DNA of 64,000 bases, taken from the NCBI GenBank assembly GCA_016124235.1, contig WGOC01000013.1, positions 1 to 64,000 on the forward strand, in the 5' to 3' direction. The position numbers and the translations under genes were made by a program. Source of the stretch: a bacterium. Its GTDB lineage: Bacteria; Verrucomicrobiota; Verrucomicrobiia; Limisphaerales; RI-55. The notes below the pieces were generated by a model that saw only the letters and a list, made by a program, of their open reading frames with translations, was not told where the DNA came from and ran no database searches. Positions 7,791 through 17,943 of this stretch are shown here, piece after piece (positions within the stretch are counted from its first letter, which is position 1; each line of letters starts with the position of its first letter).

Positions 7791-10700
7791 TCACCTCTTC
7801 GCCTGCAACGCAGCGCCCGCAGTAAGCTGCAATTTACCCCAATAAGCGAATTCAAATGACCAGTCGTTTTCACCGCCGGCCATGTTTTCCACGCGCAACG
7901 CGATTCGTTCACCGGCGAATTTTGAGAGGTCAGCGGTTACGGTATGCCAGACGCCGTCCTTCCGGCTGATAACTTCGCGCTTGAGCATTTCGCCGTTGGC
8001 AAAGACACGCAGTTCCCAGTCACCACGCTCGTGCGCGGCAGCTTCGATCGTCAACTTCGCACCGCCGACGGGCACCTCGTAAACGCGTTCCAACGCCGAT
8101 GGTTTGTCGTCGGAGAACGGATGCGTCTCCAACACGTTGCGATGACCGGCGTATTCGGGATATTTCTTCGGCGTGCCTTCAAAGTCCGGCGCGATCACCC
8201 GCCATTCCGGATTCCACAACGCCACCGATTCGCCGTCGTTGGTGCTTTGGTTTGAAGCCGTCGGCGAGATGGCGCCGATCAGGTCCGCGCGTTTCTGGGG
8301 CGTGAGCGGTCCTTCCTGTGGCGGCGCGAGGATGAACCAGATCAGATCGCGAAAATCCTTGTCGGGCATTTGTTCGAGGCCTTCCGGCATCAACGACATG
8401 TCGCTGACCGTCCGGCTCTGGATTTCGTTTTTGCCGATCACGAATTCCGTCGGGCCGATGTTGATCAACTTGATGCGCGAATCGGTTTCCTCGACGAGGC
8501 GACCGCTGAGCGTGCGACCGTCCTTGGTCTCGACCACCACATTTTCGTAGCCTTTGCCGATGATTTGATTCGGATCAATCACGTTCGCCAGCAGGGCATC
8601 GAGCGAGGAGCGACCGACGCCCGTCAGGTCGGGTCCGATGTCCGCGCCTTCGCCGTGCAATTTGTGGCAGACGAAGCACGTGGTCTTCGCGACTTCATGT
8701 CCGTGCTCGATATCCGGCGTACCCTGGAGAACCATCTCGCGTTTCGCGGCGATCAACTTGAGCTTGTCCTTGTCTGCATCGCGCACGCGGCCGAACACCT
8801 TTTCCGCGCGCTTGGCGAGCATGCCGTAGTCATCCTTGGATTTGACCATCGCGCGAATCGCGGTCGCCGGAATGTCGCTGGTGGAAATGCGCTTTTGTTC
8901 GAGCGCCGACAGCAACGAAGAATTCCAACCGCCGCGCGTGACGAGAACGCCGGCAGCTTCGCGGCGTTCGGCGGGTTTAAGATTGTTCCAGTGATCAATC
9001 AAATAATTGGCAGATTCGTTGCCGCCGATCTCGCCGAGCGCATGAATCGCCGCGACGACCAGGCGCGAATCGGGTTGCTGGTCGAGCACCTTGAACATCG
9101 TGTCGCGGGCGGCGTTGCTCTTTTGCGATCGCACCGAGGCAATTGCCGTAAGACGCGAGCCAACAGCAGCCGATTGATCAACGGCTGTATCGAAGCTCGC
9201 TTGCAAAGCCGAGGCGTCGCCCCAGAGCGAACCGAGTTGTTGGGCGCGTTCGCGCAAGGCGGCGTTTTCGCTCTTCACCAGCTTGGCGAGAACCGGACCG
9301 GAGTCCGACTGCGGTAGAAGCACGCGGCCCTTTTCGCCTTCCAGCAAACCATCGAGCGCGGCACTTGCGAGCGCGGGATGTTCATCCGCCGCACGATCGA
9401 GGAATTGCATCGCGAGATCGACATTCGCGCGATCACCGAGATCGCAAATCCGACGCATCGTCTTGGCGGCAAGTTGACCGCTGAGCGGCATGTACTGCGC
9501 GCCGTCGCCGGCAAACCAACCCAAAGTCGGCCCGATGTTTTTCACGACCGCCGGTTCAGCAGCCATCCAGATCATAAAGTCCAAAGTGCGATCGGGCTGC
9601 TGGTAGGAATGCTCGATCAAGTTCGCAAGATAGGGACCCGGATTGACGTCGACATTGGTCGGCGGCGTGTTGACCGTGAGGGAGCCGGACATGTATTGGC
9701 GCAGGGCAGTGGCGGCGGCGAGCCGGACTTCCGCGTCAGAATCTTCGGTCAACTTTGACATTCTTTGTGCGACCTGATCACTCATGGTTTGTCGCTCGCC
9801 CGTCAGACGCGCGGCCCAAGTGCGGATCGCCGCTTCCTTGTCGTTCGCCGCTTGATCGAGCATGTCCTCGGTGAGCGCACCGGTGCCGTGTAAGGTCCAC
9901 AATGCGGCGAGTCGGGCATTCACGTTCGGACCGCTCGTGAACATTTGAACCAGCTTAACCGGCGCACCACTGTTTTGACCGCGCAGGCGTTCGCTCAACA
10001 AACGTTGGGCCTGCCGGCGTTGCCAGATGTTGTCGTCCGCGAGCAGTTCGACGAGTTGATTGTTGTCCAGCTTGCCGAGATTCATGTCGACGGACGGACG
10101 GCTGGGAACGGGTTTGCCCTTGTCGGCGCCGGTGTAAACGACGCGATAGATCCGACCGTAAACGCGATCAACTCCCTCGGGATCGGCGCGCGCGTTCTGA
10201 TAGCACGGATACTTGTCGTACCAATCGCTGATCCAAACCGCGCCATCGGGACCGGTCTTGATCGACGTCGGCATAAACCAGCCGTCGTTCCCACGCACAA
10301 AATCCTTCCACTTCGACGCCTTGAACGACGAGCCCACATCGCTCAGTTGGTCGGCGTGGATCGCGTTGTCGTGGATGTTTCCCATGAGCGCCTTGCCGTG
10401 ATATTCGGCCGGATACTGATTTCCCTGGTAAATGTTCACGCCGCAATACGCCGCCATCTTGTGCGCGTGATCGACGATCGAAGGCAGCAGTTCATAAGCA
10501 TAAGGAAAAGCGGGCTGACCGGCCTGCCGCGAATACAAACCGCCCGGCGCGAGGTGAAAAAAGTGATCAATCACGCACGCGCTCACAAAGGCGTTACCGC
10601 GTTCATCGAAATCCACGCCCCACGGATTGCTCGTGCCATCGGCGAAGACTTCAAAGCGCTTTGATTGCGGATCAAACCGGCCAACAGCGGCGTTCATCGA

Positions 10701-11381
10701 AACACCCGAGCCCTCCGGCGCACCCGGCTCGTGAACCTTGGAAAACGTGAAGACGCCGTGGGTCATATAGAGATAACCGTCCGGCCCCCACGCGAAACCG
10801 TTGAGCAATTCGTGACGGTCTTCCATCCCGAAACCAGTCAGCAAAACCTGGCGCACATCCGCCTTGTCATCGCCATCGGTGTCCTTGAGGAACAACAAGT
10901 CCGGCGCCTGACCGACGTAAACGCCGCCGTTGCCGAAGACCATGCCGGTGGCCAGGCTCATTCCATCCGCGAAAACGGTAACCTTGTCCGCCACGCCGTC
11001 CGCGTCCGTGTCTTCGAGAATCTTGATGCGATCGCGCCCCTTCTCGCCGTCTTTCGCGCCCAGTGGATATTCGTAAGCTTCGAGTACCCAGAGCCGGCCG
11101 CGCTCGTCCCACGTCATCGTGATCGGATTGACGACCATCGGTTCCGCGGCGAAAAGGCGGATCTCGAACCCGTCGAGTAGCGTGAACTTCTTCAACGCGT
11201 CATCCGGTGACAACGCGGGCGTAGTCGCGGGCGCGTGTTGCCCGGTGGTCTGCGGACCGGGAGGGTGGTTTTTGTAGATTGGAAAGTCGTAGGCGCGATT
11301 GTGAAAATCTGGAGTCGCGGCCGGAGCAACTGAAAAGGCAGTCAGCAACGCGGCCGACAATACTGGACGAATGGCTTTCAT
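7791..11381 (-). CDS. PVC-type haem-binding protein: membrane-bound dehydrogenase propeller, HEAT repeats and cytochrome c
   Basis: A 1196-residue exported protein with a signal peptide of about 22 residues. Residues 60-420 form a glucose/sorbosone-dehydrogenase-like beta-propeller (for example VNPITMTWDERGRLWVLE, DTDADGVADKV), the N-terminal domain of large Planctomycete/Verrucomicrobia proteins (TIGR02604 type). The middle (about 430-860) is HEAT-like helical repeats. CFVCH at 902-906 is a covalent haem c site, followed by GPDLTGVGRSS, as in the TIGR02603 haem domain. The C-terminus adds a beta-sandwich. It is likely a periplasmic redox enzyme in carbohydrate oxidation; the substrate is unknown. 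It is single-copy here, without operon partners. Confidence 0.93.
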   Translation of the reverse strand: MKAIRPVLSAALLTAFSVAPAATPDFHNRAYDFPIYKNHPPGPQTTGQHAPATTPALSPDDALKKFTLLDGFEIRLFAAEPMVVNPITMTWDERGRLWVLEAYEYPLGAKDGEKGRDRIKILEDTDADGVADKVTVFADGMSLATGMVFGNGGVYVGQAPDLLFLKDTDGDDKADVRQVLLTGFGMEDRHELLNGFAWGPDGYLYMTHGVFTFSKVHEPGAPEGSGVSMNAAVGRFDPQSKRFEVFADGTSNPWGVDFDERGNAFVSACVIDHFFHLAPGGLYSRQAGQPAFPYAYELLPSIVDHAHKMAAYCGVNIYQGNQYPAEYHGKALMGNIHDNAIHADQLSDVGSSFKASKWKDFVRGNDGWFMPTSIKTGPDGAVWISDWYDKYPCYQNARADPEGVDRVYGRIYRVVYTGADKGKPVPSRPSVDMNLGKLDNNQLVELLADDNIWQRRQAQRLLSERLRGQNSGAPVKLVQMFTSGPNVNARLAALWTLHGTGALTEDMLDQAANDKEAAIRTWAARLTGERQTMSDQVAQRMSKLTEDSDAEVRLAAATALRQYMSGSLTVNTPPTNVDVNPGPYLANLIEHSYQQPDRTLDFMIWMAAEPAVVKNIGPTLGWFAGDGAQYMPLSGQLAAKTMRRICDLGDRANVDLAMQFLDRAADEHPALASAALDGLLEGEKGRVLLPQSDSGPVLAKLVKSENAALRERAQQLGSLWGDASALQASFDTAVDQSAAVGSRLTAIASVRSQKSNAARDTMFKVLDQQPDSRLVVAAIHALGEIGGNESANYLIDHWNNLKPAERREAAGVLVTRGGWNSSLLSALEQKRISTSDIPATAIRAMVKSKDDYGMLAKRAEKVFGRVRDADKDKLKLIAAKREMVLQGTPDIEHGHEVAKTTCFVCHKLHGEGADIGPDLTGVGRSSLDALLANVIDPNQIIGKGYENVVVETKDGRTLSGRLVEETDSRIKLINIGPTEFVIGKNEIQSRTVSDMSLMPEGLEQMPDKDFRDLIWFILAPPQEGPLTPQKRADLIGAISPTASNQSTNDGESVALWNPEWRVIAPDFEGTPKKYPEYAGHRNVLETHPFSDDKPSALERVYEVPVGGAKLTIEAAAHERGDWELRVFANGEMLKREVISRKDGVWHTVTADLSKFAGERIALRVENMAGGENDWSFEFAYWGKLQLTAGAALQAKR

Positions 11382-11558
11382 GGCTTGATGGGCTGAGATT
11401 AGCGCGGGCCGCCCACATTAGGTCAAAACAAACTTCCGCGGCACGCCGGATAAGCTGCGTCAATCGGCGAGTTTCTCCCCGGTGATTACGCTTTTTCCGC
11501 GACGGCGTACCGCGCGGACTTCTTCCCGTCCATCAGCGGGAACCCGCTCAGCGCTCGT

Positions 11559-12284
11559 TCAGGACTTCGGCGGATATTTCCCAGCCACCGCCGCCATGAA
11601 ATCCGTCAAATCGAGCACCAGACTTCGAATATCCTCGATCTGAATATCCTCGTCCTTCATGAACACGCCGCCCATGCGCGCGCCGGCGGAAGTGCCGCTT
11701 CGACGCGCTTCGAATTTGAAGACAACTTTTTCCCCATCGCTGGCCTTGCCTTCCACTCGCAAAACGGGCTGACCGCCACCATAAAGGCCGGCAAAATAAC
11801 GCGCCGCGCCACCGCCCTTGCTGAACTCGGTAATCGTGTTTTCGAGCTTCAGGACTTTGGCATTTGGCGCAATATCTGTCTCCCGCGTCACGACGTTCGC
11901 GAAGATTTTTAGTTCGTTGAGTTTGCGCACCAACTCGGTCACCAGGTTTTCCATGGCGAGCTTGTGAACCATGGCGTCCTCAGGTTTGTCCGGGAACTTC
12001 GCGGTCGACAGCGTCGGCGCAATGTAGATCGTATCGTACCCGTTGAAATTGAATCCGTCGGCCACCCAGCATTTGCCGCGTTCCATGTGAGGATCGTCGT
12101 AGCGCACGCCGCCATCCGCGGGCGCGGACTTGCCAATGTCAATTGTTCGACCGTCGGTCGAGACGAAGCGGTTTGGAGATGCGGGAGCGCCGTTTTCCGT
12201 CGACGCACAACCGGTGATCATCAAAGCAGCTGCCAGAACAAAAGTGGTGGAAAGAACCGAAGGAAGTGATTGTGTGATTTTCAT
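11559..12284 (-). CDS. Lipoprotein, DUF4410-like
   Basis: The start at 12284 gives 241 residues opening with a lipoprotein signal (MKITQSLPSVLSTTFVLAAALMITGCA; lipobox ITGC, acylated Cys). The start 19 codons upstream would put charged residues before the signal and is disfavoured. After the anchor come a short linker and a mixed alpha/beta domain with FNGYDTIYIAPT and NLVTELVRKLNE, resembling DUF4410 proteins, whose role is unknown. It is an envelope lipoprotein. It is transcribed divergently from corA, with a 184-bp gap. No enzymatic motif is visible. Confidence 0.75.
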   Translation of the reverse strand: MKITQSLPSVLSTTFVLAAALMITGCASTENGAPASPNRFVSTDGRTIDIGKSAPADGGVRYDDPHMERGKCWVADGFNFNGYDTIYIAPTLSTAKFPDKPEDAMVHKLAMENLVTELVRKLNELKIFANVVTRETDIAPNAKVLKLENTITEFSKGGGAARYFAGLYGGGQPVLRVEGKASDGEKVVFKFEARRSGTSAGARMGGVFMKDEDIQIEDIRSLVLDLTDFMAAVAGKYPPKS

Positions 12285-12468
12285 AGTGATGTCTCTGCGA
12301 TCGGTTCGCCTTTTATGAACTTTTTGACGCCATGAAGCCACTCAAAAAAGCCAGACCATCAGCGCCCTTCACGCAGGTTTATCGGCCGGTCATGCGAAGC
12401 ACGGATAATCACTTCAAGTAACAGCCCGCCGCCGGTAGGATGCAGGTCAAAACGTCACTCCAGCGCTC

Positions 12469-13659
12469 ATGAAGAACATTCTCAAGGAAACGGCAAACCA
12501 GACCTTTTCGACCGCGTCCAATGTGGTCGAGTCAATCACGCGGGCGATCGGTTCGACACTCAGTCTTCCGGGTCTGACGGCTCGGAAATCCGCGGGCTCG
12601 ACGAAGCCAACGCCCGGTTCCGCGCCCGGAATCGAATCGATGGCCGATTTGAATCAACCGCCCGCGCCCGGCACGATTCGCATCCGCTGCGTCGATTATT
12701 CACCGGACCGGATTGAGAAAACCGACGTCGCTGATCTCGACGCGTTTCTCAAGCAAACGCGCCCGGAGTGGATCAAAGTGCGCTGGCTCAACGTGGACGG
12801 CCTGCATCCGTGGGTAGTGAATCAATTGCGCGAACACTTCCATTTCCACACGCTTGCGGCGGAAGATGTATTGCGCGTACCGCAACGGCCGAAGCTCGAG
12901 GATTACGACGACAACTTGTTCATCGTCGTGCGAATGATGATGGTGAAGGACAACCGGCTGCATCACGAACAGGTCAGTTTGTTCTTCTACCAGGACACGA
13001 TTCTCACGTTTCAGGAAACGGAGGGCGACGTCTGGGATCCGATCCGCCAGCGGCTGGAGAAACCGGCGTCACGGCTGCGTTTGCAGGACACTTCTTATCT
13101 GCTCTACGCGTTGCTGGACGCGGTGGTCGATCATTGTTTTCCCATCCTTGAAAAATACGGCGACGAACTGGATCGCTTGGAAGAGGAACTCATCGATCGC
13201 GCCAATCCGGCCATCCAGCGGCGCATCCACCAGATCAAACGCGAACTCTCGCTCCTGCGGCGGATCATCTGGCCGATGCGCGAAGTCATCAACACTTTGC
13301 AGCGCGAGGAAAACGAGGACATCACGCCGTTCGCCAAGGCTTACATGCGGGACGTTTACGACCACACCATTCAAGTGATGGACGTCGTCGAGACCTATCG
13401 CGAAATGGTCGGTGGCCTGAACGATCTTTACATGTCGGTGGTGAGCAACCGGATGAACGAGATCATGAAAGTGCTGACCATCATGGCCAGCTTCTTCATT
13501 CCGATCACATTTGTCGCCGGCGTCTACGGAATGAATTTCGAGTTCATCCCGGAACTGCACTGGAAATACAGCTACGCGGTCTTCTGGGCGGTCTGTCTTT
13601 CGATCATCGGCGGCCTGGCAATCTTCTTTTACCGGCGCGGTTGGATTGGTCGGGGATGA
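12469..13659 (+). CDS. corA: CorA family magnesium/cobalt transporter
   Basis: A 396-residue protein. After about 60 residues of N-terminal extension comes the cytoplasmic CorA funnel domain, with a long helix rich in charged residues, then two C-terminal transmembrane helices. The selectivity motif GMN is present (VYGMNFE) at the end of the first helix, and the protein ends with a basic tail after the second helix (FFYRRGWIGRG). CorA homopentamers conduct Mg2+ (also Co2+ or Ni2+) through the inner membrane. The Ser/Thr-rich extension before MADLNQPPAPG is unusual, so translation could begin at an internal Met near residue 58. It stands alone in its transcription unit. Confidence 0.93.
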   Translation: MKNILKETANQTFSTASNVVESITRAIGSTLSLPGLTARKSAGSTKPTPGSAPGIESMADLNQPPAPGTIRIRCVDYSPDRIEKTDVADLDAFLKQTRPEWIKVRWLNVDGLHPWVVNQLREHFHFHTLAAEDVLRVPQRPKLEDYDDNLFIVVRMMMVKDNRLHHEQVSLFFYQDTILTFQETEGDVWDPIRQRLEKPASRLRLQDTSYLLYALLDAVVDHCFPILEKYGDELDRLEEELIDRANPAIQRRIHQIKRELSLLRRIIWPMREVINTLQREENEDITPFAKAYMRDVYDHTIQVMDVVETYREMVGGLNDLYMSVVSNRMNEIMKVLTIMASFFIPITFVAGVYGMNFEFIPELHWKYSYAVFWAVCLSIIGGLAIFFYRRGWIGRG

Positions 13660-13686
13660 GAAGTTTGGAACACCTAACTCGAACGC

Positions 13687-14367
13687 CTATCTGGCAATCT
13701 TAAAAAAGTGATAACCAGCACCAATTTGGAACGGCACCTCGACCGTCGTTGAAGAAGCGTTTGCGGAATCCTGGGAAACAACCGACCAAACTTGCCAGTT
13801 GTCGATCGCAACCAGATCTGTGGACGTAAAAATAGTCAACTTTTCCGTAGTGGTCCCATTTCGCGTCACATTCAACAATATGAGGTTTTGATGAACACAA
13901 TTGGATGCCAATACTCGCAAAGATGTATCGAGGTTGTTGCTGCCGAACGGGGCGAGATTCGGTGTTGCCTCTCCTTGAACACCAAGGCCGGATTCAAGCT
14001 GAAACACCTGAGAATCCACGAAAGAGGCTCCCATTTGTTTCGCTTGGGCAGAATTGGTGATTGTCCCGCCTTGATTATCCCACGACCGTAGTTGAATCCA
14101 CGGACGGGCTTCGGGCAAAAAACCAGGCAACACTTTCGCGCCACCATTGAAATAACGATCAATAGCGAAATCGGTCTTTGTCCCCGGAACGAATTTCAAA
14201 TCATCAGGACAGCCCCCGGCCCAAAGCTCAACACTCCAAGCATTCGCTTTGGCACCTGACACTGGCAAGTTAACCCCGGAACCAATGTTGGAAAAGTTTA
14301 GAGTCCCCTGTCCCAGGCAAACCGCCGAGGCGAAACACCAAATGACCGACGAACACCAGAGCTTCAT
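13687..14367 (-). CDS. Exported protein of unknown function
   Basis: A 226-residue protein with a clear signal peptide (MKLWCSSVIWCFASAVCLGQ) and a body opening GTLNFSNIGSGVNLPV, a start style I associate with verrucomicrobial secreted beta-rich proteins of unknown role. It ends IGAGYHFFKIAR and shows no catalytic motif, no PEP-CTERM tail and no membrane helix beyond the signal. It is lower in GC than the flanking corA and cytochrome genes, suggesting accessory origin. It is convergent with corA, with a 27-bp gap. Confidence 0.65.
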   Translation of the reverse strand: MKLWCSSVIWCFASAVCLGQGTLNFSNIGSGVNLPVSGAKANAWSVELWAGGCPDDLKFVPGTKTDFAIDRYFNGGAKVLPGFLPEARPWIQLRSWDNQGGTITNSAQAKQMGASFVDSQVFQLESGLGVQGEATPNLAPFGSNNLDTSLRVLASNCVHQNLILLNVTRNGTTTEKLTIFTSTDLVAIDNWQVWSVVSQDSANASSTTVEVPFQIGAGYHFFKIAR

Positions 14368-14633
14368 TAGATGCCAATGTTACTTAGTTAGAAATGTTCC
14401 TTTAGAAGTTTGCTGATAGCACTCTTCAGATAAAAACGCAACGTTCCGATTCGAAAAGTAGTTCAACCCGGAGGCTGGTGGAATTTTTAGAACATCCGAA
14501 ATTGGAATTGGGGAAGCCGAACGGTTGTTCTCGTCAGAATATAGCATATCTTGGAAAAGTTGTATTTGTCCGTAGTCCGACGAGCCAATCAAACCAGACT
14601 CGACGCATGAACATTCTTTGGTACCCTCGCGTC
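14368..14633. other. AT-richer intergenic region before the PSD1 gene
   Basis: This divergent gap carries the promoters of the flanking genes. Short frames exist on both strands (for example 14592-14380 on the minus strand), but none has protein-like character. No clear operator is visible. Confidence 0.4.
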
Positions 14634-17600
14634 ATGTCACTTGTGAAGCTCCGCCAGATCTCCCCGCTTTTCTTGTGCCTTTTGCTTGCCGACGTCACAC
14701 ACGCGGCGTCGGTTGACTTCGTCGCCGACATCCGGCCGATCCTTGCCGAGAACTGCTTCAAATGCCACGGCCCCGATGACGAGGCGCGCAAAGCCGATCT
14801 CCGGCTCGACAATTTCAAAGGCGCCACCAGCCCGGCCAAACACGACAAGATCGCGATCGTGCCAGCCAAGCCCGACGAAAGTGAACTGGTCCGCCGGATC
14901 ACCTCAGACGATCCGGACGAGCACATGCCGCCGGCCAAGTCCGGCAAGAAGCTGACCGCCGAACAGATCGCCAAGCTGAAGGAATGGATCGCCAAGGGCG
15001 CGAAGTATGAAATGCACTGGGCGTTCAAGCCGGTGGTGAGGCCGGAAATTCCGCAGGTGCGTTATCCGGGCTGGATTCACAATCCAATCGATTCCTTCAT
15101 CGCGGCGCGGCTGGACCAGGAACAGCTCAAGCCCTCACCCGAAGCGCAAAAGATCACGCTCCTGCGCCGAGCCTATCTCGATCTCACCGGACTGCCACCC
15201 ACGATCGCCGATGTGGACGCCTACCTCGCGGACCATTCGGTCGATGCCTATAAAAAGGTCGTCGAAAAGCTGCTCTCCTCGCCACATTTTGGCGAACGCT
15301 GGGGCCGGCTCTGGCTGGATGGCGCACGTTACGCGGACTCCGATGGCTTTGAAAAAGACAAGCCGCGCGACGTCTGGTTCTATCGTGATTACGTGATCAA
15401 TTCATTCAACGCGGACAAGCCGTATAATCAGTTTGTCATCGAACAGATCGCGGGTGACTTGCTCCCAAATCCCACGCAGGAACAAATTGTCGCCACCGGT
15501 TTTCTCCGCAACTCAATGGTCAATGAGGAAGGCGGCGTGCATCCCGAGCAATTCCGGATGGAGGCGATGTTCGACCGCATGGACGCGATTGGCAAAAGCA
15601 TCCTCGGTCTGACGATCCAGTGCGCGCAGTGTCACAACCACAAATTCGATCCGATCAAGCAGGAGGATTACTACCGGATGTTCGCGTTCATCAACGACAG
15701 CGCCGAGGGCAGCCGGCCGGTTTACACGCCGGATCAATTGCGCATCCGGGAGGGCATCTTCGCCAAAACTGCAACCATTGAAAGCGAACTCAAACATCGC
15801 ACGCCGGACTGGGAACAAAAGCTCGCCGCGTGGGAAGATTCGGTGAAGCAGTCGGAGCCCAACTGGACGCCGATCAAGGTCGACAACTCGGGTGAGAATT
15901 CGCAGCGCTACTACGAACGTCCCGACGGTTCGCTCGTCGCGGCCGGTTATGCGCCGACGCGCTGGACGGCGACGTTCACGAACACCTTTGCCGCGACGAA
16001 CATTCAGGCGTTCCGGCTCGAACTGATGACCGATCCGAATCTGCCGTCGGGTGGTCCCGGTCGTTCGCTCGAAGGTTTGTTTGCATTGACCGAATTCAAG
16101 GTGCAGGCCGAGGACGCCCAGGATCCAAAGAACAAGCGTTGGGCGAAATTCGTGAAAGCGGAGGCCGACTACAGCAATCCGGAAACGCCCACTCCCGATG
16201 TACTCCAGGCGGGGTTCAAGGAGAAGCGCGTCACCGGTCCCGTCGCCTGGGCGATCGACGGCAAGGGCGAAACCGCCTGGGGCGCGGATGGCGGTCCCGG
16301 CCTGCGCAATCAGGATCACACGGCCATTTTCGTCGCAGACACGAACATTGCGTTTCCGAACGGTACCAAGCTGACGGTTTATCTGGAGCAAAGCCACGGC
16401 GGTCCGAACAGCGATCAAAACCAGAACCTCAACCTCGGACGCTTTCGCATTTCGATGGCCGGTGCGATTTCCGAAACCGCCATTCCCCTGCCCCGCCGCA
16501 TTCAGGAGATTCTCGACACGCCGCGTGATCAACGCAGCAAGGCCCAGCGCGCCGACCTGTTCAGCTTCTGGCGCGAGCGCGTGCCCGAGTGGAAGGATGC
16601 CAACGAAAAGATTGCCGCCGTTTGGAAAACGCATCCGGAAGGAACGACCCAACTCGTCCTTGCCCACATGAGCGAAGCACCGCGAGAGACGCACCTGTTG
16701 AAACGTGGTGACATGATGAAGCCCGGCGCCGAAGTGGAACCGGGCGTGCCGGTGTTCCTCAATCCGTTGCCGCCGGATGAAAAACCGAATCGCCTCACGT
16801 TCGCCAAATGGATGGTGGACCGCCAATCGCCAACGACGGCGCGCTCGATCGTGAACCGCATCTGGCAGGCGTATTTTGGCATCGGCATCGTCGAGACCAG
16901 TGAAGACCTGGGCACACAATCGCCGCCGCCTTCGCATCCGCACTTGATCGATTGGCTGGCGGCCGAATTGATGGAACCGACCGTCGATGACGGTTCCGGC
17001 GAGCACGCACAGCCCTGGTCATTGAAACACATTCACCGCTTGATCGTGACGTCGGCGACCTATCAGCAATCGTCGCACGTGACGGACGAACTTTACGCGA
17101 AGGATCCGGCGAATCGATTGCTCGCGCGCGGACCCCGTTTTCGGGTGGACGCCGAGATCGTTCGCGACATCGCACTGTCGACAAGTGGTCTGCTCGACAA
17201 CGAGGTCGGTGGTCCAAGCGTGTTTCCGCCGGCGCCGCGTTTCTTGTTCGATCCACCGGCGAGTTACGGTCCGAAGTACTGGGCGGTTGAGCAAGGGCCG
17301 GAACGCTATCGACGGGCGCTCTACACGTTCCGCTATCGGTCGGTTCCTTACCCGGCGTTGCAGGTGTTTGACGCGCCCAACGGCGACTACTCCTGCGTGC
17401 GTCGCGCACGTTCGAACACGCCGCTCCAGGCGCTCACGAGTTTGAATGAACCGGTCTTTATGGAATGTGCGCAAGCGCTGGCGAAGAACGTGATTGCTGA
17501 TCGGAAGAGTGACGCCGATCGGATTGATTATGCCTTTCGGCGCGTGCTTTCCCGCGAGCCCTCCCAGGCCGAAGAACACGAGATGTTGAGTTTGCTGAAG

Positions 17601-17762
17601 GATCAACGCGAACACATTTCGGAAGGTTGGGTGGACACCAAGACGCTAGCCGGCAAGGCAGTGAATGATCTGCCACCGGGCACGAGTCCGACACAGCTCG
17701 CCGCCTGGACAACGGTTTCGCGGGTGCTGCTGAACCTCGACGAGACGATCACGAAGGAGTAG
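14634..17762 (+). CDS. Planctomycete-type cytochrome protein (PSCyt1-DUF1549-DUF1553)
   Basis: The start at ATG 14634 (1042 residues) places a signal peptide (LRQISPLFLCLLLADVTHAAS) at the N-terminus; ATG 14607 is an alternative. Directly after it comes PSCyt1 with CFKCHGPD (haem c site), then PSCyt2/DUF1549 with a second CAQCH followed by NHKFDPIKQEDYY, a central region that includes a possible carbohydrate-binding module, and PSD1/DUF1553 at the C-terminus with NRIWQAYFG and NTPLQALTSLNEP. It is a periplasmic multidomain cytochrome, known mainly from Planctomycetes and Verrucomicrobia and of unknown substrate. A DUF1501 gene often follows this family; none does here. It terminates in TAG. 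Confidence 0.94.
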   Translation: MSLVKLRQISPLFLCLLLADVTHAASVDFVADIRPILAENCFKCHGPDDEARKADLRLDNFKGATSPAKHDKIAIVPAKPDESELVRRITSDDPDEHMPPAKSGKKLTAEQIAKLKEWIAKGAKYEMHWAFKPVVRPEIPQVRYPGWIHNPIDSFIAARLDQEQLKPSPEAQKITLLRRAYLDLTGLPPTIADVDAYLADHSVDAYKKVVEKLLSSPHFGERWGRLWLDGARYADSDGFEKDKPRDVWFYRDYVINSFNADKPYNQFVIEQIAGDLLPNPTQEQIVATGFLRNSMVNEEGGVHPEQFRMEAMFDRMDAIGKSILGLTIQCAQCHNHKFDPIKQEDYYRMFAFINDSAEGSRPVYTPDQLRIREGIFAKTATIESELKHRTPDWEQKLAAWEDSVKQSEPNWTPIKVDNSGENSQRYYERPDGSLVAAGYAPTRWTATFTNTFAATNIQAFRLELMTDPNLPSGGPGRSLEGLFALTEFKVQAEDAQDPKNKRWAKFVKAEADYSNPETPTPDVLQAGFKEKRVTGPVAWAIDGKGETAWGADGGPGLRNQDHTAIFVADTNIAFPNGTKLTVYLEQSHGGPNSDQNQNLNLGRFRISMAGAISETAIPLPRRIQEILDTPRDQRSKAQRADLFSFWRERVPEWKDANEKIAAVWKTHPEGTTQLVLAHMSEAPRETHLLKRGDMMKPGAEVEPGVPVFLNPLPPDEKPNRLTFAKWMVDRQSPTTARSIVNRIWQAYFGIGIVETSEDLGTQSPPPSHPHLIDWLAAELMEPTVDDGSGEHAQPWSLKHIHRLIVTSATYQQSSHVTDELYAKDPANRLLARGPRFRVDAEIVRDIALSTSGLLDNEVGGPSVFPPAPRFLFDPPASYGPKYWAVEQGPERYRRALYTFRYRSVPYPALQVFDAPNGDYSCVRRARSNTPLQALTSLNEPVFMECAQALAKNVIADRKSDADRIDYAFRRVLSREPSQAEEHEMLSLLKDQREHISEGWVDTKTLAGKAVNDLPPGTSPTQLAAWTTVSRVLLNLDETITKE

Positions 17763-17816
17763 CGGCAGCAATTTCCGTGACGCTAAATTTGACCTATAGC
17801 CGAGTTCTGTGCAAAC

Positions 17817-17881
17817 GGCAGATCCGAGGGAATTCAAATTCACCCATCGTCATCGTATGACCACGACAATTCGGATCTGCC
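17817..17881. repeat. Perfect 11-bp inverted repeat with 43-nt loop
   Basis: GGCAGATCCGA (17817-17827) pairs exactly with TCGGATCTGCC (17871-17881); inside, GGG and CCC can extend a nested stem. It lies between the PSD1 gene and the next plus-strand gene. It may be a 5' leader or 3' end structure or a remnant of a small mobile repeat; no T-run follows. Confidence 0.4.
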
Positions 17882-17943
17882 ACGTTTCTCCGCAACTAAA
17901 CAGCCTGGAATCTCAGAAGACATGGCAAACCACTTCGTAAGCC

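Noticed and set aside
11534-11547. Palindrome AGCGGGAACCCGCT as terminator of the DUF4410-like gene
   Set aside because: The loop is only two bases and no T-run follows on the minus strand.
14380-14592. 70-codon minus-strand frame
   Set aside because: AT-rich spacer, no start context or protein-like pattern.
15513-17006. 497-codon open frame on the minus strand
   Set aside because: It is antisense to the PSD1 gene, follows the codon structure of that strand and is Arg-rich without motifs. Similar shadows lie opposite the PVC cytochrome (8370-9317), the double hydrolase (53097-54263) and cysS (27239-28621).
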